A stretch of DNA of 64,000 bases, taken from the NCBI RefSeq assembly GCF_002368295.1, contig NZ_AP018248.1, forward strand, positions 2,054,285-2,118,284, read 5' to 3'. The number at the start of each line of letters is the position of its first letter. The stretch's first letter is position 1. Of the stretch, positions 9,347 through 19,813 are shown one piece after another. The notes under the pieces are model-generated. The model did not search any database and was not told the origin of the DNA. It was given only the letters and a program-made list of their open reading frames with translations. This DNA comes from Tolypothrix tenuis PCC 7101. Its GTDB lineage: Bacteria; Cyanobacteriota; Cyanobacteriia; Cyanobacteriales; Nostocaceae. The position numbers and the translations under genes were made by a program.

Positions 9347-10531
9347 TTACAAACTATTAACTTGAGGGGTGTGCTTCTTGATTGAGGAAGCTTGGACAGG
9401 TAAATACTTACGTACAACACCCATTACCTTATCACTAGCTACAGGTTTAGTCATAAAATCTGTAGAGCCAACTACTTTAGCGCGAACTCTATCTAAAAGA
9501 CCATCATTACCTGTGAGAATAATTATTGGTGTGTGAGCAAAGGCAGAAATTCGACGCAATTGGGTACAGATTTCGTAACCACTAGCAATAGGCATCATTA
9601 AATCCAAAAAAATCAAATCTGGCTTATTCTGAATCAGAATTGGTAAAGCTTGTACAGCATCGTGAATTTTGATAAATCTTAGCCCATGTGAAGTGATAAT
9701 TTCTTCTAAAAGTTTTCCGACTTGGGGGCTATCATCTACACAGGCTATCAATGGTACATTGGGCTTTTGAGGTGTTGCTGATGTGGAATTTTTCGGAACT
9801 TCAACAATGTTTAAGGGTAAATCAGGTACTTCTATCAGTTCAATAATACCTTTAAGTATATAAGGCAGTAATGAACGAGCAACGGGTAATGGATTTTGCT
9901 TCATTTTTACCGCTAAATCTCGTAGCGTATATTTTCCATTAATCAAATTTACAAAGTTATTGTAAACAGTTGGACTTACTAATTGCTGGAGTTGTTCTGG
10001 CTTACGAATTATAGGTGCTAAATCAGGATATAAATTTGCTAAACCGGCTTCTGACCAAATCTTCCAGGAATCATGCATCTGTTTTAAAGATACATCTGCA
10101 CTCGTAAAGCTCATGGGCATTTCTACAATCAATTCTTGGCTACGATTGCAAGTTACATCCGCAAAATCAGACTCCTGAGCTAAATCAAAAAATAATTCTG
10201 CTATTGTATGTTCTACAATATTATGAAATTGCTCTCTTTGAATTTTTTGCTTTTTATATAAAATTTCTAAAAGCCGATAATCCCAATATTCACTTGCTAC
10301 GTCTTGAGAATTTAAACGTATCTTATCTACATCAATTTGCGGGCAGTTCTGCATCATTTCTCTGCGCCAACGGCGAAATGGATGAATTCCTCCTGATGCC
10401 CAAACTATTCGCCCTAAACGATAATAAAAGCTCCATTTGTGATCTTTTGCGCTTTTAAGATTTAACTTGCCATTGTACTGTAATTGCGTACAACTTTTAA
10501 ATTCATTAAGCACATTACCTAATATGACCAT
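9347..10531 (-). CDS. pixG: PixG, PatA-type response regulator with N-terminal PATAN domain
   Basis: A 394-residue protein. The N-terminal half (about 1-240) is the PATAN/DUF4388-like domain of PatA and PixG, with the characteristic NGKLNLKSAKDHKWSFYYRLGRIVWASGG opening region. The C-terminal receiver (about 262-385) has CVDDSP and DLIFLDLMMPIASG with the phospho-Asp and a KPV lysine. It is the first gene of the cluster. In Synechocystis the same order pixG-H-I-J-L encodes the positive phototaxis system. PATAN regulators bind pilus-motor or partner proteins. The ATG at 10531 is the only reasonable start. Confidence 0.87.
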   Translation of the reverse strand: MVILGNVLNEFKSCTQLQYNGKLNLKSAKDHKWSFYYRLGRIVWASGGIHPFRRWRREMMQNCPQIDVDKIRLNSQDVASEYWDYRLLEILYKKQKIQREQFHNIVEHTIAELFFDLAQESDFADVTCNRSQELIVEMPMSFTSADVSLKQMHDSWKIWSEAGLANLYPDLAPIIRKPEQLQQLVSPTVYNNFVNLINGKYTLRDLAVKMKQNPLPVARSLLPYILKGIIELIEVPDLPLNIVEVPKNSTSATPQKPNVPLIACVDDSPQVGKLLEEIITSHGLRFIKIHDAVQALPILIQNKPDLIFLDLMMPIASGYEICTQLRRISAFAHTPIIILTGNDGLLDRVRAKVVGSTDFMTKPVASDKVMGVVRKYLPVQASSIKKHTPQVNSL

Positions 10532-11320
10532 TTTTTTGACTAAATATATTTTGGTATTTGACTAAAAAATCAGCCCTGCTAACACTACATTACCCATATA
10601 TTAGTCACAATAAACACACTTGATAAATACCAATATATTGGGAAAAATCTCCGGGCTGTTGCTATTTATGCTGTATAGATTAAATATATAACTACAAAGT
10701 CAAAAATGAGCATTATCAACCCAAAGAATAGCAAAAATAGGGCTAATAGATGAGTTATCTGCCAAGGAATAACCCGTGATTAGCGCCTTTATTTTTCACC
10801 ATAATTAAATAATTATGATATATGCAGGTATAGAATATGATTTTATGCTTTTTGAAGTTGAATAACGATCAGGATTTCTACGGATTTATATTGATGAACT
10901 AGTTGGTTTTTGTATGAACTTTTTATTTATTTTGTAAGTTTTGGTTGAATTGTGTGAATTAGATTGATTATTGGTTTTTTTGGCTAAAATTCGTTGCAAT
11001 AACAATTTAATAAGTCTTGATATAATTTATTAAACAAGTAATTTTACTCAGATTCTACTACATCTATAAAAACTCAATAATCAAGCGCTGAAAACCGCTA
11101 AAAAACGCCAATATTAGTTATTCAACATCAAAAAACTTGCGCTTAATGCGATACCCCAGTACTGCCATCAAGTCAAAAGTCAAAAAATTGATCGGATGGA
11201 CTTTTGACTAATTTAGCATCATGACTTGATTGATGCCGTACTGTACTAGAAAGGTATTGCTATACAAACAAAGGTTGATTCGTTAAGCTGTATTAAGCGC
11301 ATTTTGATCAACAATTAATA
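10532..11320. other. Intergenic region upstream of the pix operon
   Basis: AT-rich stretch that should hold the pix promoter, but no clear -35/-10 pair stands out. A small imperfect inverted-repeat element occupies about 11158-11243: CAGTACTGCCATCAAG on the left and TGACTTGATTGATGCCG on the right, enclosing AAGTCAAAAGTC/GACTTTTGAC. No gene is seen. Confidence 0.5.
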
Positions 11321-12247
11321 TCAGGTTTTGTTGACATTGTTGTAACTAGCAATAGCTAACCTCACATTACCTTGATGTTCTGCCAAAAGCCGATCGCCTT
11401 CTTCTTTATCTAAACCAGTCCAATGCATCAATAGGGCTAACTTCACCCAATTGCCGCTACGATCTAGCAATACACCCGCATCTTCTCGGCTCAAATCGGT
11501 GAGGTCTTGCAAAATTCGCAAAGCGCGATCGCGTAATTTTTGATTAGTAACCGCCACATCCACCATGCGATTCCCGTAAACTTTACCCAGCTTCACCATC
11601 ACCCCAGTAGACAGGATATTTAAAGCTAGCTTGGTGGCTGTACCAGCTTTCAGGCGAGTGGAACCAGCCAGTACTTCTGGCCCAGTTAACAGGCGAATAT
11701 CCACATCGGCATCGAATTTAACTTGCTCCGTCGGTACGCAAGCCATAAAAATTGTGATTGCACCTCGTTGGCGGGCAGCATTCAGCGCCCCATGCACGTA
11801 AGGAGTTGTGCCACCAGCAGTAATACCGACTACCACATCTAATTGCGTAATTTGCCGTTGGGCGATCGCGGCTTCGCCATCCTCAGCCCTGTCTTCTAAA
11901 TCTTCGGAACTACGCACCAATGCACCAGCACCACCAGCAATAATCCCTTGTACCAATTCTGGGGGTGTACAAAAAGTTGGTGGACATTCCGCAGCATCTA
12001 ATACCCCTAATCTGCCACTTGTCCCTGCACCAATATAAAATAACCGTCCTCCCTGGCGCAGACGTTCGGCTGTATAATCAATTGCCTGTGCTAACTGCTC
12101 CTTAGCCGCAGCTACTGCTGCAACAGCCTTTTGGTCTTCGCTATTAAATAATTCTACTATCTCTAGAGAACTTATTTGGTCTAAATTGAGACTATTAGCA
12201 TTTACTTGTTCGGTCAAAAGATAGCCACGTTCTTGCAAATTTGTCAT
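11321..12247 (-). CDS. murQ: N-acetylmuramic acid 6-phosphate etherase
   Basis: MurQ cleaves the D-lactyl ether of MurNAc-6-phosphate to GlcNAc-6-phosphate, in cytoplasmic peptidoglycan recycling. The 308-residue length is normal for the family. The SIS-fold sugar-phosphate motif GAGTSGRLGVLDAAECPPTF and the following GGAGALVRSSEDLEDRAEDG segment are hallmark MurQ sequence. The C-terminal helical segment (LDKEEGDRLLAEHQGNVRLAI) is also typical. The ATG at 12247 is clear. It lies 113 bp downstream of the DUF3110 gene, separated by a heptanucleotide tract. No anmK or murP neighbour is present. Confidence 0.95.
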   Translation of the reverse strand: MTNLQERGYLLTEQVNANSLNLDQISSLEIVELFNSEDQKAVAAVAAAKEQLAQAIDYTAERLRQGGRLFYIGAGTSGRLGVLDAAECPPTFCTPPELVQGIIAGGAGALVRSSEDLEDRAEDGEAAIAQRQITQLDVVVGITAGGTTPYVHGALNAARQRGAITIFMACVPTEQVKFDADVDIRLLTGPEVLAGSTRLKAGTATKLALNILSTGVMVKLGKVYGNRMVDVAVTNQKLRDRALRILQDLTDLSREDAGVLLDRSGNWVKLALLMHWTGLDKEEGDRLLAEHQGNVRLAIASYNNVNKT

Positions 12248-12283
12248 TTATTATTTGTCCTTTGTTATTTGTCATTTGTCATT

Positions 12284-12362
12284 GGGTAATTGGTAATGGG
12301 AATTTGTCTGCTTTCAATCCCCAATCCCCAGTCCCCAATCCCCAGTCCCCCAATCCCCAATT
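12284..12362. repeat. Heptanucleotide repeat tract
   Basis: Mixed tandem 7-mers between murQ and the DUF3110 gene: TTTGTCA, GGGTAAT, then CCCCAAT/CCCCAGT. The tract abuts the DUF3110 stop codon. Confidence 0.7.
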
Positions 12363-12783
12363 ACAATAAACCTTCAAGTCTACGACGAATACTGTCTAAT
12401 TCAGAATCAAGTATTTCTGGTGCTGTTTCCTCTGTTTGAGTAGAATGGATGGTTTGCTCATCAGTATCATCAGCTTCAGGTTTCCAATCGGTTTCTTCTA
12501 AATTGATTTCTGGCGGAGTTATGACTGCATTACTGTTTTCGGGGACAAGTTCCCAATCGTAACCAGCGCTTGCACAAAATTCTTTGATTTCTTCCGCATC
12601 AATCGTTTCTACGCTAGGAGTAGGGAAATCTTGAGCTTCTAGCATTAAAGCAAAGCGAGTTGCATCATCTTCTGACTCAAACATCAGAATTTTATTGCGA
12701 TCGCCTACCTTAACTGTATGGATTCCTTCGTTTTCCGTTCCAGCATTGAAAATCAATACAAAAACGCGCATTGGTGTAATCAT
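12361..12783 (-). CDS. DUF3110 family protein of unknown function
   Basis: A 140-residue acidic protein. Residues about 5-90 (MRVFVLIFNAGTENEGIHTV...DDATRFALMLEAQDFPTPSVE) match the cyanobacterial/plastid DUF3110 family; the rest is a low-complexity acidic tail. A second in-frame ATG at 12771 fits the usual family start (MRVFVL), so the true protein may be four residues shorter. No activity is known for the family. It is probably co-oriented with murQ by chance. Confidence 0.85.
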   Translation of the reverse strand: MITPMRVFVLIFNAGTENEGIHTVKVGDRNKILMFESEDDATRFALMLEAQDFPTPSVETIDAEEIKEFCASAGYDWELVPENSNAVITPPEINLEETDWKPEADDTDEQTIHSTQTEETAPEILDSELDSIRRRLEGLL

Positions 12784-13406
12784 CTATCTTTAATAGTTTT
12801 CTCGTCTATATCTTAATTAAAGTTCTAGGTTGTGCCTTCGGGGAAGTCGAGAGGCAGAATTTTAATTGATTGGGGAATGGGGAATGGGGACTGGGGATTG
12901 GGGACTGGGGATTGGGGAACGGGGAAGTAATAAATAAAAACAAATGACCAATTACCAATTACCAATTACCCAATGACAAATGACAAATCACTAGAAGTAT
13001 TTCTTTAGATAGAGAATATTTCTGGAACCCCACCAAGGTATTGTCGTCTAGGAATTATGTGTTTTCATCAGTTACCAACTTTCCTGAATGACAATGGCAT
13101 CTGAACTGGGGTAGAAGTTATTGCTGTTTTGCTTATCTCAACCAGTCAAGCGTGCCATTGATGTGTGCATACTGAACTACGCGCTGATAAACACTGCCAG
13201 TATAGAAATTTTAGACTGCAAAGTTTGCGTAGTTTACTTGATTACGGTATTCCTGACAATGCCAATATTATGGAATAGAACTATTTCCTCAATTGCAGCA
13301 TCAGTCCTGAGGTTGAGTTGACGTATTCTAAGAATGGCAGAGCAATCTAGTACTAGTTAATGCCAGTAGTAAGCCAGCTACATTCGCCCAAAAAGAGTGA
13401 CAGCAA
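12784..13406. other. Divergent intergenic region before tamB-like gene
   Basis: This holds a long heptanucleotide tract at about 12868-12992 (GGGGATT/GGGGACT units, then ACCAATT units). It is followed by about 400 bases of unremarkable sequence that must include the promoter of the downstream large gene. A 66-codon open frame at 13121-13321 has no family features and is not called. Confidence 0.55.
12868..12992. repeat. Heptanucleotide repeat tract
   Basis: About seven units of GGGGA(A/C)T/GGGGATT type, followed after a short gap by ACCAATT units and TGACAAA-like units. This is STRR-class repeat sequence. Confidence 0.75.
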
Positions 13407-16400
13407 ATGACTAAGCTTCCTAAACAAGTTAATCACTCCCCTTCCCCAAATCGTAAGCGTTTCTGGTTGCTGGTGTTGAGTCGCGGTGGTATTGCGTTAG
13501 GGGGAGTTTTACTTTTATCAGTGTTAGGCGGAATGTGGCGATTATGGAATTTTGTGCAAAAAGAGTTAACGCCGCTAGCCGAAAAAAATCTGACTACGAC
13601 ACTCAACCGTCCAGTACAACTTGGCAAAGTTACAGACTTTTCTTTAATGGGAGTGCGGTTTGGCGCTTCAGCGATTCCAGCCACCGCCACAGATCCAGAT
13701 AAAGTGACAGTTGATGCAGTGGAAGTTGGTTTTGATCCGTTGCAGTTAATTGTGAACCGCACCCTGAAGCTGGATGTTACCTTAGTCAACCCAGATGTTT
13801 ATATAGAAAAAGATGACCAAGGGCGCTGGTTGACTACTAACATTGCCTTGGGGCCTAAAGGCGGGCCAATTAAAACTGATTTGGATAAGATTCGGTTACG
13901 TAATGGCAAGCTAATTTTAGTCAACTTGCACCAATCCATAGAACAACTAGCTACAGCAAATTTACCACTAAAATTATCCGCGAATCCTCAACCTGCACCA
14001 GTTCCTGTGTCTTTTTCCCAAGTCAATGGCACTGGTCAACTTTTAAATGATAATCAGCTGCTACGCTTTGATATAGCGGCGCAAGCAGATAGTGGCGGTA
14101 ATATTGGGATTCAGGGTGAAACGGGACTGAAGACCCAAGCCGCTAAGTTACAGCTACAAGCACAAAATTTATTAGCTGCTGATATTACGAGGATTGTCCA
14201 GTTACCTCTAACTTTACAAGCAGGGCAAGTCAATGGGGATTTGCAGATTCAACTGAGTCCACAGCAGCAAACTTTATTGTATGGGAGTGCGGCTTTGCAA
14301 GGGGTAGCGATTCAAATACCCCGTTTACCGCAACTTCTCAACAATACCGACGGGAATCTCAGTTTCCAAGGGTTAGGGATTAAGTTAGAAAAGGTAGCTA
14401 CTAATTACGGCAAAATTCCCCTGGTAGCTGCAGGAATCATTGATCGAGAAACTGGCTATAAAGTAGTTGGGCAAGTCAATCAGGTAAATGTAAATAATGC
14501 CTTAGAAACTCTCAAGGTAAATCTGCCGATACCAGTAATCGGAGAAGTGAAGGCAGATGTACAGCTGGGGGGAGCCATCAATAAACCTATTCTCTCAGGT
14601 ACAGTTGCCACAATTAAGCCTGCCCAAATTGACAAAATAGATTTTAAAAATGTTACTAGTAAATTTGAGTTTTCTACGAGTAATTCCTTAATTAGTTTTA
14701 GAGATATTCAAGGTACAGCCACCGTTGGGGGTAAAGTTACGGGTGGCGGTACAGTCAAACTGGGTAAAACACCGCAACTGGATTTTGATTTTACTGCTAA
14801 CAATGTTCCTGGGGATGCGATCGCCCAAGTTTACAATACAGCTCCATCTTTTAAAATTGGTACTGTCTCTGGCACAGGCAAGCTATCTGGTGTGGCTGGA
14901 GACGTTTACACTGTAGTGCAATGGCAAGCACCACAGGCAACTTACCCGGCTACTGGTACAGTGACAGTTGCCCCAGACAGGACTGTGGCTTTTAGCAATG
15001 TCGCTTTAAATGTCGCTGGTGGTAAGGTATTAGGGTCTGGTACTTATGCCAATCAACGTTGGCAAGCTGTGGCTGACGCTAAGGGTGTGCAGTTAGAACC
15101 CTTTGTAGACAAGACTAAACTGCAAAATGTCTCGTTGACGGGGGCAGAATTTTACGGTCGGCTGCGGCTGTCTGGTACAACAGCACCATTTACAATTGCT
15201 ACCATCCGCCCTGAAGGTGCAGGGGTGCAAATTGGCGGGGGAACTGTAGGAATTTCGCAACTGCAATTGCAAGACCAAAGCTTTGCGGCGGAGTTAGTCG
15301 CTAAGAATGTGCGGTTGGGACGGGTATTAAAAAATATTCCCCCTACTTTGGCTGGTCAATTGGCTGGTACATTCCAAATAGCAGGTAGCAGAAATAATTT
15401 CAGCCTCCAAACTCTGCGCGGTACTGGCGAGGGTAATTTGTTAGTGGCTGATGGTACAGTCACAGCGAAAAATATCCAACTTAATAACGGTGTGTATCAA
15501 GCGCAACTGCGGGCAAGTAATTTATCTGTGCCGCAATTAGCACCGACATTTAAGCAATTTGGCGGTAGATTAACGGGAGATTTCCAAGTTGCTGGTACGG
15601 TTGATTCATTTAAACCAGAAGCGATTCAAGCTACCGGTGAAGCTAAAGTGAATGTCGCTGATGGCACAGTTACCGCCAAAAATATCCAACTCAATAACGG
15701 TCGCTATCAGGCTGTAGTTGCGGCTTCGGGTGTGAAATTAAAGCAGCTAAATCAGCAATTACGCGGTCAATTTGGTGGTCAATTGCAAGTATCCGGCACA
15801 GTACAATCACCAAAATTAGCTGATGTACGGGCTGCTGGTCAGGTGCAATTTTCTCAAGGGATTGCGGCGATTCAGCAACCGATCAACGCAGCGATCGCCT
15901 GGGATGGTGAAAGGTTAAATATTGAACGCGCCACAGGCCCGAATCTCAATGCTAGCGGTTACATATTAGCCAATGCTCAAGGCTCAGGCGTACCAGAAAT
16001 TACTGACTTAAAACTCAATGTCCAAGCTTTAGATTACAGCTTGCAACAGTTGCCCCTCAACCTACCCAATGGCATTAATTTGGTAGGAAAAGCCGATTTT
16101 GCTGGACAAGTGAGTGGTACGTTACCTGTACCCAACCTGCAAGGACAACTGCGGTTACGAAATTTGGCAGTGAAAAACTTTGCCTTTGAGCCTGTACTCA
16201 GTGGAAATATTCAGACTGTTCAAGGTAAAGGTACTAGTTTAGACGTAGCTGGTCAGAGCGATCGCATTACCGTTAACCTTGATGGCAAAAATCGCCCCCA
16301 ATCCTTCCTAGTCAATTGGCGACAAGCATCAGCTAGCGGTCAAGCCCAAGGTGATAGTTTGGCGATGAGCTTAAATAACTTCCCATTACAGGTATTAAAT

Positions 16401-18899
16401 TTATCTTTATCTGAGAACACCCGCTTGGGAAATACCCCCTTAGCTGGCGCATTAACCGGGAATTTACAGATTAATCAACAAACATTAGCTACAGCCGGAA
16501 ATATTGCGATCGCAAATCCAGCCGTTGGACGCATCAAGGGCGACAGTTTAACGGCACAATTCCGCTATGGTAATGGGACAGCAAATATTACAGATAGCGC
16601 CTTTATAAAGGGTAAAAGTCGCTACGCCTTCACAGGTAATGTCAGTAATTCTGGGAAAACTCCCCAAATTCAAGGGAAACTCAATGTCAGCGAAGGTAAT
16701 GTTCAAGATGTCCTGACAGCACTCCAGGTATTTGAACTGCAAGATATTCGTAGCGGAATGTCATCGCCAACCTACGGTAAAGCTGCTGATTTAGTGACTG
16801 TCCCTCAAGGATTGCCCAATCAGCCATTATCAACGCAAATCGAGCGTTTTTACCAAGTTGAGGCACTACTAGCAGCCCAAGAACAACAGCGCTTAGAAGC
16901 AAATCCCATCCCAGATTTAGCCAACTTGCACGGCACTTTTGGTGGGGAAATTGCCCTAAATACTGCCGCAGAAAAAGGACTAGCAGTGGAGTTTAATTTA
17001 AATGGGCAGAACTGGACTTGGGGTAAAGAAGAAGAAAAGAACCAAGTAGGGCGTTTTTATCGGGCGGAACAAGTGATTGCCAATGGTAAATTTACTGATG
17101 GCGTTCTGACTCTGCTACCTTTACGCATCACCTCTAATCAAAGACTGATTGCCTTTAACGGTAATATTGGCGGTAACGATCAATCAGGGAATTTGCAGGT
17201 GAGAAACTTTCCCATCCAGGTACTCAGTAATTTCATCAAGTTACCTGTTGGTGTGGGCGGTAATCTTAGCACCTCCGTAGCTTTAGCAGGTAGCGTTAGC
17301 AATCCCAAAGCTAGAGGAGAAATTACCATTACCGATGGTACAATCAACCAGAAAAAAGTAGAATCTGCGATCGCAAGTTTTAGTTATGACAATAGTCGCT
17401 TAAATTTTGGCAGTAATATCCTAGTGACTGGTTCAGAACCTGTAAAAATTAACGGTAATATACCTTATAAATTGCCTTTTGCATCTGTAGAACCGGATAA
17501 CAATGAAATCAGCTTAGATGTCAAAGTCAAAAATGAGGGACTTGCCCTCTTAAATCTGTTAAATAACCAAGTCGTATTTGAGAATGGTGAAGGAGAGGTA
17601 GATTTAACAGTTAGCGGTACCAGACAACAGCCAGAAATGACAGGTATTGCTAGCGTGAATAATGCTACTTTCTCTGCCCAAGCTTTACCTGGAAAACTGA
17701 GAGATGTTACAGGTAAAATCACATTTGATTTTGACCGCATTATTGTAGAAGGTCTGCAAGGTAGATTTAGCAGAGGTAAGGTAGAAGCAGCGGGAGAAAT
17801 TCCCATATTTAATAATCAAGAACAAGTAATTACCACTCCTCTTGCTGTTAATTTGGAGCAACTGACTTTAAGGTTGAAAGGATTGTACCAAGGCGGTGCA
17901 AGTGGTAATTTACAAATTACTGGTTCTGTTCTTAACCCAGAAATTGGCGGCAAAGTAGAGTTATCTGATGGGCAAGTGTTGCTAGCAGAATCTGCTAACA
18001 CAGCTAACTCCAAAAATCAGGAACCAACACTGACTAAAGCTGATAAAGCAGACCCGAATAATACCAAAAATACAACAGCTAGGTTAAATAATCTCGAACT
18101 AGTTTTAGGTAAAAATGTTCTCATTACTCGTCCCCCAATTATCAACTTCCAAGCAACAGGAAATCTAGCAGTTAATGGTTCTTTAAATCAGCCTGTACCC
18201 GATGGAACTATTAAATTGACCGGGGGGGGAGTGAATTTATTTACTACTCAATTTAATTTAGCGCGTGGTTATGAACACACCGCAACTTTTAGAAAGGAAC
18301 AACCCCGCGATCCCAATTTAGATATTCGCCTATTTGCCAAAGTACTTGATGGTAATCAAACTACCGATATTAGCCGACTCAATACCGGAGGATTATCAAC
18401 CTTAGAAACTATCAGAGTTGAAGCTAATATTAAAGGACTTGCTAGCAAACTTGACGAAAATCTTCAACTCACAAGTACGCCATCTCGCAGCGAAACAGAA
18501 CTTGTGGCGCTTTTAGGTGGTGGATTTATTGATACTCAAGGACGTGGCGATAGTACTTTAGGTTTAATTAATATTGCAGGTTCTGCTGTATTTAACAACT
18601 TTCAAGGAGCATTTAACCAAATTGGTAGTGCTTTTGGTTTAAGTGAACTTCGCTTATTTCCCACCGTACTTTCTCAAAATCCCGAAGCTGGTAGAAGCAA
18701 TTCAACTTTAGAATTAGCCCTAGAAGCAGGTGTGGATATTTCTTCTAAGTTTTCTCTTTCTAGTATTAAAATACTCACAGCCAATGACCCACTGCAATGG
18801 GGGATAAATTACCGCATCAATGATGAAATTCGTCTGCGTGCTTCCACCAATTTATTTGATGATAGCCGTGCAGTCGTTGAGTATGATCGCAGATTTTAA
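13407..18899 (+). CDS. TamB/TIC236-like translocation and assembly module protein (DUF490)
   Basis: An 1830-residue envelope protein. One N-terminal membrane anchor (about 22-45) is followed by a very long beta-rich region of repeated strand-turn units. The C-terminal TamB/DUF490 domain (about 1480-1830) ends in an aromatic residue (VEYDRRF), as is usual for proteins that engage Omp85 barrels. Cyanobacterial homologues are the ancestors of plastid TIC236 and are thought to bridge the inner membrane to outer-membrane Omp85 in lipid or protein transfer. A segment is duplicated internally (GTVTAKNIQLNNG occurs twice, about 105 residues apart). The ATG at 13407 precedes the anchor. No Omp85 gene is adjacent. 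Confidence 0.9.
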   Translation: MTKLPKQVNHSPSPNRKRFWLLVLSRGGIALGGVLLLSVLGGMWRLWNFVQKELTPLAEKNLTTTLNRPVQLGKVTDFSLMGVRFGASAIPATATDPDKVTVDAVEVGFDPLQLIVNRTLKLDVTLVNPDVYIEKDDQGRWLTTNIALGPKGGPIKTDLDKIRLRNGKLILVNLHQSIEQLATANLPLKLSANPQPAPVPVSFSQVNGTGQLLNDNQLLRFDIAAQADSGGNIGIQGETGLKTQAAKLQLQAQNLLAADITRIVQLPLTLQAGQVNGDLQIQLSPQQQTLLYGSAALQGVAIQIPRLPQLLNNTDGNLSFQGLGIKLEKVATNYGKIPLVAAGIIDRETGYKVVGQVNQVNVNNALETLKVNLPIPVIGEVKADVQLGGAINKPILSGTVATIKPAQIDKIDFKNVTSKFEFSTSNSLISFRDIQGTATVGGKVTGGGTVKLGKTPQLDFDFTANNVPGDAIAQVYNTAPSFKIGTVSGTGKLSGVAGDVYTVVQWQAPQATYPATGTVTVAPDRTVAFSNVALNVAGGKVLGSGTYANQRWQAVADAKGVQLEPFVDKTKLQNVSLTGAEFYGRLRLSGTTAPFTIATIRPEGAGVQIGGGTVGISQLQLQDQSFAAELVAKNVRLGRVLKNIPPTLAGQLAGTFQIAGSRNNFSLQTLRGTGEGNLLVADGTVTAKNIQLNNGVYQAQLRASNLSVPQLAPTFKQFGGRLTGDFQVAGTVDSFKPEAIQATGEAKVNVADGTVTAKNIQLNNGRYQAVVAASGVKLKQLNQQLRGQFGGQLQVSGTVQSPKLADVRAAGQVQFSQGIAAIQQPINAAIAWDGERLNIERATGPNLNASGYILANAQGSGVPEITDLKLNVQALDYSLQQLPLNLPNGINLVGKADFAGQVSGTLPVPNLQGQLRLRNLAVKNFAFEPVLSGNIQTVQGKGTSLDVAGQSDRITVNLDGKNRPQSFLVNWRQASASGQAQGDSLAMSLNNFPLQVLNLSLSENTRLGNTPLAGALTGNLQINQQTLATAGNIAIANPAVGRIKGDSLTAQFRYGNGTANITDSAFIKGKSRYAFTGNVSNSGKTPQIQGKLNVSEGNVQDVLTALQVFELQDIRSGMSSPTYGKAADLVTVPQGLPNQPLSTQIERFYQVEALLAAQEQQRLEANPIPDLANLHGTFGGEIALNTAAEKGLAVEFNLNGQNWTWGKEEEKNQVGRFYRAEQVIANGKFTDGVLTLLPLRITSNQRLIAFNGNIGGNDQSGNLQVRNFPIQVLSNFIKLPVGVGGNLSTSVALAGSVSNPKARGEITITDGTINQKKVESAIASFSYDNSRLNFGSNILVTGSEPVKINGNIPYKLPFASVEPDNNEISLDVKVKNEGLALLNLLNNQVVFENGEGEVDLTVSGTRQQPEMTGIASVNNATFSAQALPGKLRDVTGKITFDFDRIIVEGLQGRFSRGKVEAAGEIPIFNNQEQVITTPLAVNLEQLTLRLKGLYQGGASGNLQITGSVLNPEIGGKVELSDGQVLLAESANTANSKNQEPTLTKADKADPNNTKNTTARLNNLELVLGKNVLITRPPIINFQATGNLAVNGSLNQPVPDGTIKLTGGGVNLFTTQFNLARGYEHTATFRKEQPRDPNLDIRLFAKVLDGNQTTDISRLNTGGLSTLETIRVEANIKGLASKLDENLQLTSTPSRSETELVALLGGGFIDTQGRGDSTLGLINIAGSAVFNNFQGAFNQIGSAFGLSELRLFPTVLSQNPEAGRSNSTLELALEAGVDISSKFSLSSIKILTANDPLQWGINYRINDEIRLRASTNLFDDSRAVVEYDRRF

Positions 18900-18930
18900 A
18901 CTGAGTCAATTACCAAGTCATTAACTACGT

Positions 18931-19069
18931 TTATACAATTTTGAAAAAAGAACGCGACAGATGAATAGGGCACGGCACCTGTAAGATAATTGAATATACC
19001 CAAAAGATTGTGGGTGCCGTGCCCCTACAAAGCATTTATCTGTCGCAAAAATTATTTGAATTGGTATTA
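18931..19069. mobile_element. MITE family 1, copy A (simple form, no inner insert)
   Basis: A 139-bp non-coding element with terminal inverted repeats (left TTTTGAAAAAAGAACGCGACAGA, right ATCTGTCGCAAA...TTGAATTGGTATTA). It has inner inverted arms AGGGCACGGCACC/GGTGCCGTGCCC. It is the shortest member of the family and has the uninterrupted core, so it probably resembles the ancestral form. No coding capacity. Confidence 0.8.
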
Positions 19070-19258
19070 GTACAACTTCTCTAAAGTTGGCAGATGGCTT
19101 TGCCAAAACAATTTACCTCATAAGGGCAGTTATCAATACTACTCTGTTAAGCGTTTTGAAATTATTAAGGGTGAAAGGTTGTTTTCCCCTTTTCCCATTC
19201 CCCTTTTTTCCCTTAACCGAAAAGTATTGAGCCAAACGTTATATATTAGGTTCCAAAG

Positions 19259-19813
19259 TTAATTATTTTCCTCATCCTTGCACATAGTCGCTGTTAAACT
19301 ATAATTATCTACCTGAACCCAGCTATCCTGACTAATTGCCCAGAATCCGGTAAAGATATTGTATTCAGATTCATTACCTGTGACGAATTTTATTGTTAAA
19401 GGAATGTATTGAGATAAGCTACCAAACTTGAGTTCTACAAGCGGATTTTTATTACTATCTCGCACTCCAAATTCACCATCTGTCACATTACCCGATGTCC
19501 GCACGTAAGCTTTTAATTCATACTCTGCATTAGGTTGCAGCTTAACTCTTTGGCTAATACCATTCCAGCCAGAAAAATTTCGCATCCAGACGTTATTTTT
19601 ACCAGAATTGCTATTACCTATTTCTCTATCAATACCTACTTCACCTTCTGCTACCCAAGGATTGCTGACTTTTGGGCTAGCTTGTTGTTCAAAGTCGCCA
19701 TCTAATAGGAGAGTAGGACAAGCAGCCTGTACTTTAGCAGAAATAAAATTGCAGCTAATTAAAGTGGTAATAAATAGTGCAAATTTGCTGAACGAGAAGT
19801 GTTTGCTAGCCAT
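19259..19813 (-). CDS. Secreted carbohydrate-binding-like (CBM4/9 or galactose-binding fold) protein
   Basis: A 184-residue exported protein. A signal peptide (about 1-30, ending SAKVQA) precedes a single jelly-roll-like domain: LLDGDFEQ opening, then FSGWNGISQRVKLQPNAEYELKAYVRT, and a closing WVQVDNYSLTA strand. This layout is typical of CBM_4_9-type modules, where a first-strand D/E-x-x-F/W and the final D-x-x-L frame the fold. No catalytic domain and no PEP-CTERM tail are present. The RBS GAGGA lies upstream of the ATG at 19813. The ligand is unknown. Confidence 0.6.
   Translation of the reverse strand: MASKHFSFSKFALFITTLISCNFISAKVQAACPTLLLDGDFEQQASPKVSNPWVAEGEVGIDREIGNSNSGKNNVWMRNFSGWNGISQRVKLQPNAEYELKAYVRTSGNVTDGEFGVRDSNKNPLVELKFGSLSQYIPLTIKFVTGNESEYNIFTGFWAISQDSWVQVDNYSLTATMCKDEENN

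Noticed and set aside
729..10531. Assignment of the taxis cluster to the hmp (hormogonium motility) locus
   Set aside because: Gene order is similar, but three cyanobacteriochrome-type GAF domains in the receptor fit PixJ/PtxD phototaxis receptors better.
13121..13321. 66-codon plus-strand frame upstream of the TamB-like gene
   Set aside because: No recognisable motif or ribosome site. It could be chance in an AT-rich gap.
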